DNA of 64,000 bases, taken from the NCBI GenBank assembly GCA_019828595.1, contig JAHQRK010000020.1:1364001-1428000 (forward strand), given 5' to 3'. A program made the position numbers and the translations under genes. The stretch comes from Aphanomyces cochlioides (Eukaryota > Oomycota > Saprolegniomycetes > Saprolegniales > Verrucalvaceae). The notes under the pieces are model-generated. The model was given only the letters and a program-made list of their open reading frames with translations, did not search any database and was not told the origin of the DNA. Shown here piece after piece: positions 21,267 through 35,473 of this stretch (positions within the stretch are counted from its first letter, which is position 1; the number at the start of each line of letters is the position of its first letter).

Positions 21267-22355
21267 CTCTCTTTTTCACACACTTTCATCTCCTTTCCTT
21301 CTCTTGCCCTCTTTTTTCCACCTCTCTCTTCATCTTCACGACCTTTACACGTCCCAACATTTAGACTCATCACATTTACCTACACATACAACAACTACAC
21401 ACTATACAGTCTATTCCAATGCCACACAAACAAATCTACGCGTTTTCACCAGCATTCACGCGGCATGAGCCATCATTGCTCTGTCTTGTTTATTTCATGT
21501 GCAGGACACATTGGATGCACCCCAAAAGACATTACAATCAAGAGGAATCACATTCCCTTACATACGTTGTCGTGCCAGTATTTTTGTCGCTCGTCAATCT
21601 CTGACAAAAACTCCTCCACGTAGTAGCATAGAAGTGCCATTTTGAAGGTCCAGTGAGCATACATGCCCCACAGCTCCTACGTTTGCCTTTCGGATGTCTG
21701 TGACGGCTCAGTTCAAAGTAGTTCGGGGTTGACGTTTTAAGTGATGCCTCGCTAATTCATTGATCGAAATGAACAACACGTTATTTAAACATGGTTGCTT
21801 CTTGGAGGATAAAACAGTTTATGTTGGTTGTCCAAAATGAACGGCCTCATACTTTCCAACCTCTGAATTGAGGTATAATCCCTTTGCAAAAACAAATCGC
21901 AACGACGTTTGGCTTCAACACAGAGAGAGGAGGAAAAAGAGTCTACCAATCGCACACGCATACATTCCGTTCTTGTTGTGTCGTTGTTTTAGTCACTCAT
22001 ATTTTGGCAAGTCATATATACATTCTTTTTGGGGGGGGACAGCACGAGGATTCATCGTGCTAACTTGGTGCGTGCTGTGTGGCCACGGTGCGACGTTGGT
22101 ACGGAGACTTCTCTACAACACTGCATGAGGCAGAGCGAAGAGCTTGGTAAAGGGTAAGAGTGTTTGTAAATAAGAAGGTGGATGGAATGCGATGTTGTAG
22201 ATGAAATGGCAGAGACGAGTCTCTGAAAATGGGCTGGAAGATAGTGAGGACTATAAGAATACAGGGTGTAGGATGTGGTTGATGATGTCAGTTGGTAGTG
22301 TATGTAGATGACTAAAATAGTGTGTGAAAGGTCGGTGGCTGGAGGACGAATGTGT

Positions 22356-22452
22356 CCGGTCATAGCTCAGTTGGTAGAGCGTTTGACTGTAGTGGAAAGT
22401 TGTATTGGATTCAGTATGGCTTCAGAAATCAAATGGCCACCGGTTGACCGGA
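22356..22452 (+). pseudogene. tRNA-Tyr pseudogene, unit 4
   Basis: T-armless copy followed by the first CGATAC variant unit; tract T5G6. Confidence 0.85.
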
Positions 22453-23539
22453 CTCTCTTTTTCACACTTTCATCTCCTTTCCTTCTCTTGCCCTCTTTTT
22501 TCCACCTCTCTCTTCATCTTCACGACCTTTACACGTCCCAACATTTAGACTCATCACATTTACCTACACATACAACAACTACACACGATACAGTCTATTC
22601 CAATGCCACACAAACAAATCTACGCGTTTTCACCAGCATTCACGCGGCATGAGCCATCATTGCTCTGTCTTGTTTATTTCATGTGCAGGACACATTGGAT
22701 GCACCCCAAAAGACATTACAATCAAGAGGAATCACATTCCCTTACATACGTTGTCGTGCCAGTATTTTTGTCGCTCGTCAATCTCTGACAAAAACTCCTC
22801 CACGTAGTAGCATAGAAGTGCCATTTTGAAGGTCCAGTGAGCATACATGCCCCACAGCTCCTACGTTTGCCTTTCGGATGTCTGTGACGGCTCAGTTCAA
22901 AGTAGTTCGGGGTTGACGTTTTAAGTGATGCCTCGCTAATTCATTGATCGAAATGAACAACACGTTATTTAAACATGGTTGCTTCTTGGAGGATAAAACA
23001 GTTTATGTTGGTTGTCCAAAATGAACAGCCTCATACTTTCCAACCTCTGAATTGAGGTATAATCCCTTTGCAAAAACAAATCGCAACGACGTTTGGCTTC
23101 AACACAGAGAGAGGAGGAAAAAGAGTCTACCAATCGCACACGCATACATTCCGTTCTTGTTGTGTCGTTGTTTTAGTCACTCATATTTTGGCAAGTCATA
23201 TATACATTCTTTTTGGGGGGACACAGCACGAGGATTCATCGTGCTAACTTGGTGCGTGCTGTGTGGCCACGGTGCGACGTTGGTACGGAGACTTCTCTAC
23301 AACACTGCATGAGGCAGAGCGAAGAGCTTGGTAAAGGGTAAGAGTGTTTGTAAATAAGAAGGTGGATGGAATGCGATGTTGTAGATGAAATGGCAGAGAC
23401 GAGTCTCTGAAAATGGGCTGGAAGATAGTGAGGACTATAAGAATACAGGGTGTAGGATGTGGTTGATGATGTCAGTTGGTAGTGTATGTAGATGACTAAA
23501 ATAGTGTGTGAAAGGTCGGTGGCTGGAGGACGAATGTGT

Positions 23540-23636
23540 CCGGTCATAGCTCAGTTGGTAGAGCGTTTGACTGTAGTGGAAAGTTGTATTGGATTCAGTA
23601 TGGCTTCAGAAATCAAATGGCCACCGGTTGACCGGA
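23540..23636 (+). pseudogene. tRNA-Tyr pseudogene, unit 5
   Basis: T-armless copy. The unit has lost one A near 24523 in the GGGTAAGAGTG word. Confidence 0.85.
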
Positions 23637-24722
23637 CTCTCTTTTTCACACTTTCATCTCCTTTCCTTCTCTTGCCCTCTTTTTTCCACCTCTCTCTTCA
23701 TCTTCACGACCTTTACACGTCCCAACATTTAGATTCATCACATTTACCTACACATACAACAACTACACACTATACAGTCTATTCCAATGCCACACAAACA
23801 AATCTACGCGTTTTCACCAGCATTCACGCGGCATGAGCCATCATTGCTCTGTCTTGTTTATTTCATGTGCAGGACACATTGGATGCACCCCAAAAGACAT
23901 TACAATCAAGAGGAATCACATTCCCTTACATACGTTGTCGTGCCAGTATTTTTGTCGCTCGTCAATCTCTGACAAAAACTCCTCCACGTAGTAGCATAGA
24001 AGTGCCATTTTGAAGGTCCAGTGAGCATACATGCCCCACAGCTCCTACGTTTGCCTTTCGGATGTCTGTGACGGCTCAGTTCAAAGTAGTTCGGGGTTGA
24101 CGTTTTAAGTGATGCCTCGCTAATTCATTGATCGAAATGAACAACACGTTATTTAAACATGGTTGCTTCTTGGAGGATAAAACAGTTTATGTTGGTTGTC
24201 CAAAATGAACAGCCTCATACTTTCCAACCTCTGAATTGAGGTATAATCCCTTTGCAAAAACAAATCGCAACGACGTTTGGCTTCAACACAGAGAGAGGAG
24301 GAAAAAGAGTCTACCAATCGCACACGCATACATTCCGTTCTTGTTGTGTCGTTGTTTTAGTCACTCATATTTTGGCAAGTCATATATACATTCTTTTTGG
24401 GGGGACACAGCACGAAGATTCATCGTGCTAACTTGGTGCGTGCTGTGTGGCCACGGTGCGACGTTGGTACGGAGACTTCTCTACAACACTGCATGAGGCA
24501 GAGCGAAGAGCTTGGTAAAGGGTAGAGTGTTTGTAAATAAGAAGGTGGATGGAATGCGATGTTGTAGATGAAATGGCAGAGACGAGTCTCTGAAAATGGG
24601 CTGGAAGATAGTGAGGACTATAAGAATACAGGGTGTAGGATGTGGTTGATGATGTCAGTTGGTAGTGTATGTAGATGACTAAAATAGTGTGTGAAAGGTC
24701 GGTGGCTGGAGGACGAATGTGT

Positions 24723-24819
24723 CCGGTCATAGCTCAGTTGGTAGAGCGTTTGACTGTAGTGGAAAGTTGTATTGGATTCAGTATGGCTTCAGAAATCAAA
24801 TGGCCACCGGTTGACCGGA
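24723..24819 (+). pseudogene. tRNA-Tyr pseudogene, unit 6
   Basis: T-armless copy; tract T5G8 with the CGAAG hairpin variant. Confidence 0.85.
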
Positions 24820-25906
24820 CTCTCTTTTTCACACTTTCATCTCCTTTCCTTCTCTTGCCCTCTTTTTTCCACCTCTCTCTTCATCTTCACGACCTTTACA
24901 CGTCCCAACATTTAGATTCATCACATTTACCTACACATACAACAACTACACACTATACAGTCTATTCCAATGCCACACAAACAAATCTACGCGTTTTCAC
25001 CAGCATTCACGCGGCATGAGCCATCATTGCTCTGTCTTGTTTATTTCATGTGCAGGACACATTGGATGCACCCCAAAAGACATTACAATCAAGAGGAATC
25101 ACATTCCCTTACATACGTTGTCGTGCCAGTATTTTTGTCGCTCGTCAATCTCTGACAAAAACTCCTCCACGTAGTAGCATAGAAGTGCCATTTTGAAGGT
25201 CCAGTGAGCATACATGCCCCACAGCTCCTACGTTTGCCTTTCGGATGTCTGTGACGGCTCAGTTCAAAGTAGTTCGGGGTTGACGTTTTAAGTGATGCCT
25301 CGCTAATTCATTGATCGAAATGAACAACACGTTATTTAAACATGGTTGCTTCTTGGAGGATAAAACAGTTTATGTTGGTTGTCCAAAATGAACAGCCTCA
25401 TACTTTCCAACCTCTGAATTGAGGTATAATCCCTTTGCAAAAACAAATCGCAACGACGTTTGGCTTCAACACAGAGAGAGGAGGAAAAAGAGTCTACCAA
25501 TCGCACACGCATACATTCCGTTCTTGTTGTGTCGTTGTTTTAGTCACTCATATTTTGGCAAGTCATATATACATTCTTTTTGGGGGGGGACAGCACGAAG
25601 ATTCATCGTGCTAACTTGGTGCGTGCTGTGTGGCCACGGTGCGACGTTGGTACGGAGACTTCTCTACAACACTGCATGAGGCAGAGCGAAGAGCTTGGTA
25701 AAGGGTAAGAGTGTTTGTAAATAAGAAGGTGGATGGAATGCGATGTTGTAGATGAAATGGCAGAGACGAGTCTCTGAAAATGGGCTGGAAGATAGTGAGG
25801 ACTATAAGAATACAGGGTGTAGGATGTGGTTGATGATGTCAGTTGGTAGTGTATGTAGATGACTAAAATAGTGTGTGAAAGGTCGGTGGCTGGAGGACGA
25901 ATGTGT

Positions 25907-26003
25907 CCGGTCATAGCTCAGTTGGTAGAGCGTTTGACTGTAGTGGAAAGTTGTATTGGATTCAGTATGGCTTCAGAAATCAAATGGCCACCGATTGACC
26001 GGA
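25907..26003 (+). pseudogene. tRNA-Tyr pseudogene, unit 7
   Basis: The only copy I see with a change inside the tRNA: CCACCGATTG instead of CCACCGGTTG next to the deletion. The T-run after it is shortened to T4. Confidence 0.85.
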
Positions 26004-27089
26004 CTCTCTTTTCACACTTTCATCTCCTTTCCTTCTCTTGCCCTCTTTTTTCCACCTCTCTCTTCATCTTCACGACCTTTACACGTCCCAACATTTAGAC
26101 TCATCACATTTACCTACACATACAACAACTACACACGATACAGTCTATTCCAATGCCACACAAACAAATCTACGCGTTTTCACCAGCATTCACGCGGCAT
26201 GAGCCATCATTGCTCTGTCTTGTTTATTTCATGTGCAGGACACATTGGATGCACCCCAAAAGACATTACAATCAAGAGGAATCACATTCCCTTACATACG
26301 TTGTCGTGCCAGTATTTTTGTCGCTCGTCAATCTCTGACAAAAACTCCTCCACGTAGTAGCATAGAAGTGCCATTTTGAAGGTCCAGTGAGCATACATGC
26401 CCCACAGCTCCTACGTTTGCCTTTCGGATGTCTGTGACGGCTCAGTTCAAAGTAGTTCGGGGTTGACGTTTTAAGTGATGCATCGCTAATTCATTGATCG
26501 AAATGAACAACACGTTATTTAAACATGGTTGCTTCTTGGAGGATAAAACAGTTTATGTTGGTTGTCCAAAATGAACAGCCTCATACTTTCCAACCTCTGA
26601 ATTGAGGTATAATCCCTTTGCAAAAACAAATCGCAACGACGTTTGGCTTCAACACAGAGAGAGGAGGAAAAAGAGTCTACCAATCGCACACGCATACATT
26701 CCGTTCTTGTTGTGTCGTTGTTTTAGTCACTCATATTTTGGCAAGTCATATATACATTCTTTTTGGGGGGACACAGCACGAAGATTCATCGTGCTAACTT
26801 GGTGCGTGCTGTGTGGCCACGGTGCGACGTTGGTACGGAGACTTCTCTACAACACTGCATGAGGCAGAGCGAAGAGCTTGGTAAAGGGTAAGAGTGTTTG
26901 TAAATAAGAAGGTGGATGGAATGCGATGTTGTAGATGAAATGGCAGAGACGAGTCTCTGAAAATGGGCTGGAAGATAGTGAGGACTATAAGAATACAGGG
27001 TGTAGGATATGGTTGATGATGTCAGTTGGTAGTGTATGTAGATGACTAAAATAGTGTGTGAAAGGTCGGTGGCTGGAGGACGTATGTGT

Positions 27090-27186
27090 CCGGTCATAGC
27101 TCAGTTGGTAGAGCGTTTGACTGTAGTGGAAAGTTGTATTGGATTCAGTATGGCTTCAGAAATCAAATGGCCACCGGTTGACCGGA
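27090..27186 (+). pseudogene. tRNA-Tyr pseudogene, unit 8
   Basis: T-armless copy carrying the right-hand variants GACGTATG (upstream) and TTACCCTC (downstream) although it sits in the left block. Confidence 0.85.
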
Positions 27187-28272
27187 CTCTCTTTTTCACA
27201 CTTTCATCTCCTTTCCTTCTCTTACCCTCTTTTTTCCACCTCTCTCTTCATCTTCACGACCTTTACACGTCCCAACATTTAGATTCATCACATTTACCTA
27301 CACATACAACAACTACACACGATACAGTCTATTCCAATGCCACACAAACAAATCTACGCGTTTTCACCAGCATTCACGCGGCATGAGCCATCATTGCTCT
27401 GTCTTGTTTATTTCATGTGCAGGACACATTGGATGCACCCCAAAAGACATTACAATCAAGAGGAATCACATTCCCTTACATACGTTGTCGTGCCAGTATT
27501 TTTGTCGCTCGTCAATCTCTGACAAAAACTCCTCCACGTAGTAGCATAGAAGTGCCATTTTGAAGGTCCAGTGAGCATACATGCCCCACAGCTCCTACGT
27601 TTGCCTTTCGGATGTCTGTGACGGCTCAGTTCAAAGTAGTTCGGGGTTGACGTTTTAAGTGATGCCTCGCTAATTCATTGATCGAAATGAACAACACGTT
27701 ATTTAAACATGGTTGCTTCTTGGAGGATAAAACAGTTTATGTTGGTTGTCCAAAATGAACAGCCTCATACTTTCCAACCTCTGAATTGAGGTATAATCCC
27801 TTTGCAAAAACAAATCGCAACGACGTTTGGCTTCAACACAGAGAGAGGAGGAAAAAGAGTCTACCAATCGCACACGCATACATTCCGTTCTTGTTGTGTC
27901 GTTGTTTTAGTCACTCATATTTTGGCAAGTCATATATACATTCTTTTGGGGGGACACAGCACGAGGATTCATCGTGCTAACTTGGTGCGTGCTGTGTGGC
28001 CACGGTGCGACGTTGGTACGGAGACTTCTCTACAACACTGCATGAGGCAGAGCGAAGAGCTTGGTAAAGGGTAAGAGTGTTTGTAAATAAGAAGGTGGAT
28101 GGAATGCGATGTTGTAGATGAAATGGCAGAGACGAGTCTCTGAAAATGGGCTGGAAGATAGTGAGGACTATAAGAATACAGGGTGTAGGATGTGGTTGAT
28201 GATGTCAGTTGGTAGTGTATGTAGATGACTAAAATAGTGTGTGAAAGGTCGGTGGCTGGAGGACGAATGTGT

Positions 28273-28369
28273 CCGGTCATAGCTCAGTTGGTAGAGCGTT
28301 TGACTGTAGTGGAAAGTTGTATTGGATTCAGTATGGCTTCAGAAATCAAATGGCCACCGGTTGACCGGA
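28273..28369 (+). pseudogene. tRNA-Tyr pseudogene, unit 9
   Basis: T-armless copy; the unit has GTTCGGAG instead of GTTCGGGG near 28825. Confidence 0.85.
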
Positions 28370-29455
28370 CTCTCTTTTTCACACTTTCATCTCCTTTCCT
28401 TCTCTTGCCCTCTTTTTTCCACCTCTCTCTTCATCTTCACGACCTTTACACGTCCCAACATTTAGACTCATCACATTTACCTACACATACAACAACTACA
28501 CACGATACAGTCTATTCCAATGCCACACAAACAAATCTACGCGTTTTCACCAGCATTCACGCGGCATGAGCCATCATTGCTCTGTCTTGTTTATTTCATG
28601 TGCAGGACACATTGGATGCACCCCAAAAGACATTACAATCAAGAGGAATCACATTCCCTTACATACGTTGTCGTGCCAGTATTTTTGTCGCTCGTCAATC
28701 TCTGACAAAAACTCCTCCACGTAGTAGCATAGAAGTGCCATTTTGAAGGTCCAGTGAGCATACATGCCCCACAGCTCCTACGTTTGCCTTTCGGATGTCT
28801 GTGACGGCTCAGTTCAAAGTAGTTCGGAGTTGACGTTTTAAGTGATGCCTCGCTAATTCATTGATCGAAATGAACAACACGTTATTTAAACATGGTTGCT
28901 TCTTGGAGGATAAAACAGTTTATGTTGGTTGTCCAAAATGAACAGCCTCATACTTTCCAACCTCTGAATTGAGGTATAATCCCTTTGCAAAAACAAATCG
29001 CAACGACGTTTGGCTTCAACACAGAGAGAGGAGGAAAAAGAGTCTACCAATCGCACACGCATACATTCCGTTCTTGTTGTGTCGTTGTTTTAGTCACTCA
29101 TATTTTGGCAAGTCATATATACATTCTTTTTGGGGGACACAGCACGAGGATTCATCGTGCTAACTTGGTGCGTGCTGTGTGGCCACGGTGCGACGTTGGT
29201 ACGGAGACTTCTCTACAACACTGCATGAGGCAGAGCGAAGAGCTTGGTAAAGGGTAAGAGTGTTTGTAAATAAGAAGGTGGATGGAATGCGATGTTGTAG
29301 ATGAAATGGCAGAGACGAGTCTCTGAAAATGGGCTGGAAGATAGTGAGGACTATAAGAATACAGGGTGTAGGATGTGGTTGATGATGTCAGTTGGTAGTG
29401 TATGTAGATGACTAAAATAGTGTGTGAAAGGTCGGTGGCTGGAGGACGAATGTGT

Positions 29456-29552
29456 CCGGTCATAGCTCAGTTGGTAGAGCGTTTGACTGTAGTGGAAAGT
29501 TGTATTGGATTCAGTATGGCTTCAGAAATCAAATGGCCACCGGTTGACCGGA
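29456..29552 (+). pseudogene. tRNA-Tyr pseudogene, unit 10
   Basis: T-armless copy; the unit's tract is T5G10. Confidence 0.85.
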
Positions 29553-30641
29553 CTCTCTTTTTCACACTTTCATCTCCTTTCCTTCTCTTGCCCTCTTTTT
29601 TCCACCTCTCTCTTCATCTTCACGACCTTTACACGTCCCAACATTTAGATTCATCACATTTACCTACACATACAACAACTACACACGATACAGTCTATTC
29701 CAATGCCACACAAACAAATCTACGCGTTTTCACCAGCATTCACGCGGCATGAGCCATCATTGCTCTGTCTTGTTTATTTCATGTGCAGGACACATTGGAT
29801 GCACCCCAAAAGACATTACAATCAAGAGGAATCACATTCCCTTACATACGTTGTCGTGCCAGTATTTTTGTCGCTCGTCAATCTCTGACAAAAACTCCTC
29901 CACGTAGTAGCATAGAAGTGCCATTTTGAAGGTCCAGTGAGCATACATGCCCCACAGCTCCTACGTTTGCCTTTCGGATGTCTGTGACGGCTCAGTTCAA
30001 AGTAGTTCGGGGTTGACGTTTTAAGTGATGCCTCGCTAATTCATTGATCGAAATGAACAACACGTTATTTAAACATGGTTGCTTCTTGGAGGATAAAACA
30101 GTTTATGTTGGTTGTCCAAAATGAACAGCCTCATACTTTCCAACCTCTGAATTGAGGTATAATCCCTTTGCAAAAACAAATCGCAACGACGTTTGGCTTC
30201 AACACAGAGAGAGGAGGAAAAAGAGTCTACCAATCGCACACGCATACATTCCGTTCTTGTTGTGTCGTTGTTTTAGTCACTCATATTTTGGCAAGTCATA
30301 TATACATTCTTTTTGGGGGGGGGGACAGCACGAGGATTCATCGTGCTAACTTGGTGCGTGCTGTGTGGCCACGGTGCGACGTTGGTACGGAGACTTCTCT
30401 ACAACACTGCATGAGGCAGAGCGAAGAGCTTGGTAAAGGGTAAGAGTGTTTGTAAATAAGAAGGTGGATGGAATGCGATGTTGTAGATGAAATGGCAGAG
30501 ACGAGTCTCTGAAAATGGGCTGGAAGATAGTGAGGACTATAAGAATACAGGGTGTAGGATGTGGTTGATGATGTCAGTTGGTAGTGTATGTAGATGACTA
30601 AAATAGTGTGTGAAAGGTCGGTGGCTGGAGGACGAATGTGT

Positions 30642-30738
30642 CCGGTCATAGCTCAGTTGGTAGAGCGTTTGACTGTAGTGGAAAGTTGTATTGGATTCAG
30701 TATGGCTTCAGAAATCAAATGGCCACCGGTTGACCGGA
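30642..30738 (+). pseudogene. tRNA-Tyr pseudogene, unit 11
   Basis: T-armless copy; tract T5G8. Confidence 0.85.
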
Positions 30739-31825
30739 CTCTCTTTTTCACACTTTCATCTCCTTTCCTTCTCTTGCCCTCTTTTTTCCACCTCTCTCTT
30801 CATCTTCACGACCTTTACACGTCCCAACATTTAGACTCATCACATTTACCTACACATACAACAACTACACACGATACAGTCTATTCCAATGCCACACAAA
30901 CAAATCTACGCGTTTTCACCAGCATTCACGCGGCATGAGCCATCATTGCTCTGTCTTGTTTATTTCATGTGCAGGACACATTGGATGCACCCCAAAAGAC
31001 ATTACAATCAAGAGGAATCACATTCCCTTACATACGTTGTCGTGCCAGTATTTTTGTCGCTCGTCAATCTCTGACAAAAACTCCTCCACGTAGTAGCATA
31101 GAAGTGCCATTTTGAAGGTCCAGTGAGCATACATGCCCCACAGCTCCTACGTTTGCCTTTCGGATGTCTGTGACGGCTCAGTTCAAAGTAGTTCGGGGTT
31201 GACGTTTTAAGTGATGCCTCGCTAATTCATTGATCGAAATGAACAACACGTTATTTAAACATGGTTGCTTCTTGGAGGATAAAACAGTTTATGTTGGTTG
31301 TCCAAAATGAACAGCCTCATACTTTCCAACCTCTGAATTGAGGTATAATCCCTTTGCAAAAACAAATCGCAACGACGTTTGGCTTCAACACAGAGAGAGG
31401 AGGAAAAAGAGTCTACCAATCGCACACGCATACATTCCGTTCTTGTTGTGTCGTTGTTTTAGTCACTCATATTTTGGCAAGTCATATATACATTCTTTTT
31501 GGGGGGGGACAGCACGAGGATTCATCGTGCTAACTTGGTGCGTGCTGTGTGGCCACGGTGCGACGTTGGTACGGAGACTTCTCTACAACACTGCATGAGG
31601 CAGAGCGAAGAGCTTGGTAAAGGGTAAGAGTGTTTGTAAATAAGAAGGTGGATGGAATGCGATGTTGTAGATGAAATGGCAGAGACGAGTCTCTGAAAAT
31701 GGGCTGGAAGATAGTGAGGACTATAAGAATACAGGGTGTAGGATGTGGTTGATGATGTCAGTTGGTAGTGTATGTAGATGACTAAAATAGTGTGTGAAAG
31801 GTCGGTGGCTGGAGGACGAATGTGT

Positions 31826-31922
31826 CCGGTCATAGCTCAGTTGGTAGAGCGTTTGACTGTAGTGGAAAGTTGTATTGGATTCAGTATGGCTTCAGAAATC
31901 AAATGGCCACCGGTTGACCGGA
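31826..31922 (+). pseudogene. tRNA-Tyr pseudogene, unit 12
   Basis: T-armless copy; tract T5G8. Confidence 0.85.
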
Positions 31923-33009
31923 CTCTCTTTTTCACACTTTCATCTCCTTTCCTTCTCTTGCCCTCTTTTTTCCACCTCTCTCTTCATCTTCACGACCTTT
32001 ACACGTCCCAACATTTAGACTCATCACATTTACCTACACATACAACAACTACACACGATACAGTCTATTCCAATGCCACACAAACAAATCTACGCGTTTT
32101 CACCAGCATTCACGCGGCATGAGCCATCATTGCTCTGTCTTGTTTATTTCATGTGCAGGACACATTGGATGCACCCCAAAAGACATTACAATCAAGAGGA
32201 ATCACATTCCCTTACATACGTTGTCGTGCCAGTATTTTTGTCGCTCGTCAATCTCTGACAAAAACTCCTCCACGTAGTAGCATAGAAGTGCCATTTTGAA
32301 GGTCCAGTGAGCATACATGCCCCACAGCTCCTACGTTTGCCTTTCGGATGTCTGTGACGGCTCAGTTCAAAGTAGTTCGGGGTTGACGTTTTAAGTGATG
32401 CCTCGCTAATTCATTGATCGAAATGAACAACACGTTATTTAAACATGGTTGCTTCTTGGAGGATAAAACAGTTTATGTTGGTTGTCCAAAATGAACAGCC
32501 TCATACTTTCCAACCTCTGAATTGAGGTATAATCCCTTTGCAAAAACAAATCGCAACGACGTTTGGCTTCAACACAGAGAGAGGAGGAAAAAGAGTCTAC
32601 CAATCGCACACGCATACATTCCGTTCTTGTTGTGTCGTTGTTTTAGTCACTCATATTTTGGCAAGTCATATATACATTCTTTTTGGGGGGGGACAGCACG
32701 AGGATTCATCGTGCTAACTTGGTGCGTGCTGTGTGGCCACGGTGCGACGTTGGTACGGAGACTTCTCTACAACACTGCATGAGGCAGAGCGAAGAGCTTG
32801 GTAAAGGGTAAGAGTGTTTGTAAATAAGAAGGTGGATGGAATGCGATGTTGTAGATGAAATGGCAGAGACGAGTCTCTGAAAATGGGCTGGAAGATAGTG
32901 AGGACTATAAGAATACAGGGTGTAGGATGTGGTTGATGATGTCAGTTGGTAGTGTATGTAGATGACTAAAATAGTGTGTGAAAGGTCGGTGGCTGGAGGA
33001 CGAATGTGT

Positions 33010-33106
33010 CCGGTCATAGCTCAGTTGGTAGAGCGTTTGACTGTAGTGGAAAGTTGTATTGGATTCAGTATGGCTTCAGAAATCAAATGGCCACCGGTTG
33101 ACCGGA
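33010..33106 (+). pseudogene. tRNA-Tyr pseudogene, unit 13
   Basis: T-armless copy. The flank after it lacks one CT, and the unit is 1180 bp with tract T4G9. Confidence 0.85.
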
Positions 33107-34189
33107 CTCTTTTTCACACTTTCATCTCCTTTCCTTCTCTTGCCCTCTTTTTTCCACCTCTCTCTTCATCTTCACGACCTTTACACGTCCCAACATTTAG
33201 ACTCATCACATTTACCTACACATACAACAACTACACACGATACAGTCTATTCCAATGCCACACAAACAAATCTACGCGTTTTCACCAGCATTCACGCGGC
33301 ATGAGCCATCATTGCTCTGTCTTGTTTATTTCATGTGCAGGACACATTGGATGCACCCCAAAAGACATTACAATCAAGAGGAATCACATTCCCTTACATA
33401 CGTTGTCGTGCCAGTATTTTTGTCGCTCGTCAATCTCTGACAAAAACTCCTCCACGTAGTAGCATAGAAGTGCCATTTTGAAGGTCCAGTGAGCATACAT
33501 GCCCCACAGCTCCTACGTTTGCCTTTCGGATGTCTGTGACGGCTCAGTTCAAAGTAGTTCGGAGTTGACGTTTTAAGTGATGCCTCGCTAATTCATTGAT
33601 CGAAATGAACAACACGTTATTTAAACATGGTTGCTTCTTGGAGGATAAAACAGTTTATGTTGGTTGTCCAAAATGAACAGCCTCATACTTTCCAACCTCT
33701 GAATTGAGGTATAATCCCTTTGCAAAAACAAATCGCAACGACGTTTGGCTTCAACACAGAGAGAGGAGGAAAAAGAGTCTACCAATCGCACACGCATATT
33801 CCGTTCTTGTTGTGTCGTTGTTTTAGTCACTCATATTTTGGCAAGTCATATATACATTCTTTTGGGGGGGGGACAGCACGAGGATTCATCGTGCTAACTT
33901 GGTGCGTGCTGTGTGGCCACGGTGCGACGTTGGTACGGAGACTTCTCTACAACACTGCATGAGGCAGAGCGAAGAGCTTGGTAAAGGGTAAGAGTGTTTG
34001 TAAATAAGAAGGTGGATGGAATGCGATGTTGTAGATGAAATGGCAGAGACGAGTCTCTGAAAATGGGCTGGAAGATAGTGAGGACTATAAGAATACAGGG
34101 TGTAGGATGTGGTTGATGATGTCAGTTGGTAGTGTATGTAGATGACTAAAATAGTGTGTGAAAGGTCGGTGGCTGGAGGACGAATGTGT

Positions 34190-34286
34190 CCGGTCATAGC
34201 TCAGTTGGTAGAGCGTTTGACTGTAGTGGAAAGTTGTATTGGATTCAGTATGGCTTCAGAAATCAAATGGCCACCGGTTGACCGGA
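34190..34286 (+). pseudogene. tRNA-Tyr pseudogene, unit 14
   Basis: T-armless copy; three extra bases in the CT-rich tract (near 34312). Confidence 0.85.
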
Positions 34287-35376
34287 CTCTCTTTTTCACA
34301 CTTTCATCTCCTCCTTTCCTTCTCTTGCCCTCTTTTTTCCACCTCTCTCTTCATCTTCACGACCTTTACACGTCCCAACATTTAGACTCATCACATTTAC
34401 CTACACATACAACAACTACACACGATACAGTCTATTCCAATGCCACACAAACAAATCTACGCGTTTTCACCAGCATTCACGCGGCATGAGCCATCATTGC
34501 TCTGTCTTGTTTATTTCATGTGCAGGACACATTGGATGCACCCCAAAAGACATTACAATCAAGAGGAATCACATTCCCTTACATACGTTGTCGTGCCAGT
34601 ATTTTTGTCGCTCGTCAATCTCTGACAAAAACTCCTCCACGTAGTAGCATAGAAGTGCCATTTTGAAGGTCCAGTGAGCATACATGCCCCACAGCTCCTA
34701 CGTTTGCCTTTCGGATGTCTGTGACGGCTCAGTTCAAAGTAGTTCGGAGTTGACGTTTTAAGTGATGCCTCGCTAATTCATTGATCGAAATGAACAACAC
34801 GTTATTTAAACATGGTTGCTTCTTGGAGGATAAAACAGTTTATGTTGGTTGTCCAAAATGAACAGCCTCATACTTTCCAACCTCTGAATTGAGGTATAAT
34901 CCCTTTGCAAAAACAAATCGCAACGACGTTTGGCTTCAACACAGAGAGAGGAGGAAAAAGAGTCTACCAATCGCACACGCATACATTCCGTTCTTGTTGT
35001 GTCGTTGTTTTAGTCACTCATATTTTGGCAAGTCATATATACATTTCTTTTTGGGGGACACAGCACGAGGATTCATCGTGCTAACTTGGTGCGTGCTGTG
35101 TGGCCACGGTGCGACGTTGGTACGGAGACTTCTCTACAACACTGCATGAGGCAGAGCGAAGAGCTTGGTAAAGGGTAAGAGTGTTTGTAAATAAGAAGGT
35201 GGATGGAATGCGATGTTGTAGATGAAATGGCAGAGACGAGTCTCTGAAAATGGGCTGGAAGATAGTGAGGACTATAAGAATACAGGGTGTAGGATGTGGT
35301 TGATGATGTCAGTTGGTAGTGTATGTAGATGACTAAAATAGTGTGTGAAAGGTCGGTGGCTGGAGGACGAATGTGT

Positions 35377-35473
35377 CCGGTCATAGCTCAGTTGGTAGAG
35401 CGTTTGACTGTAGTGGAAAGTTGTATTGGATTCAGTATGGCTTCAGAAATCAAATGGCCACCGGTTGACCGGA
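35377..35473 (+). pseudogene. tRNA-Tyr pseudogene, unit 15
   Basis: T-armless copy; GTTCGGAG variant near 35929 and CGAAG hairpin variant. Confidence 0.85.
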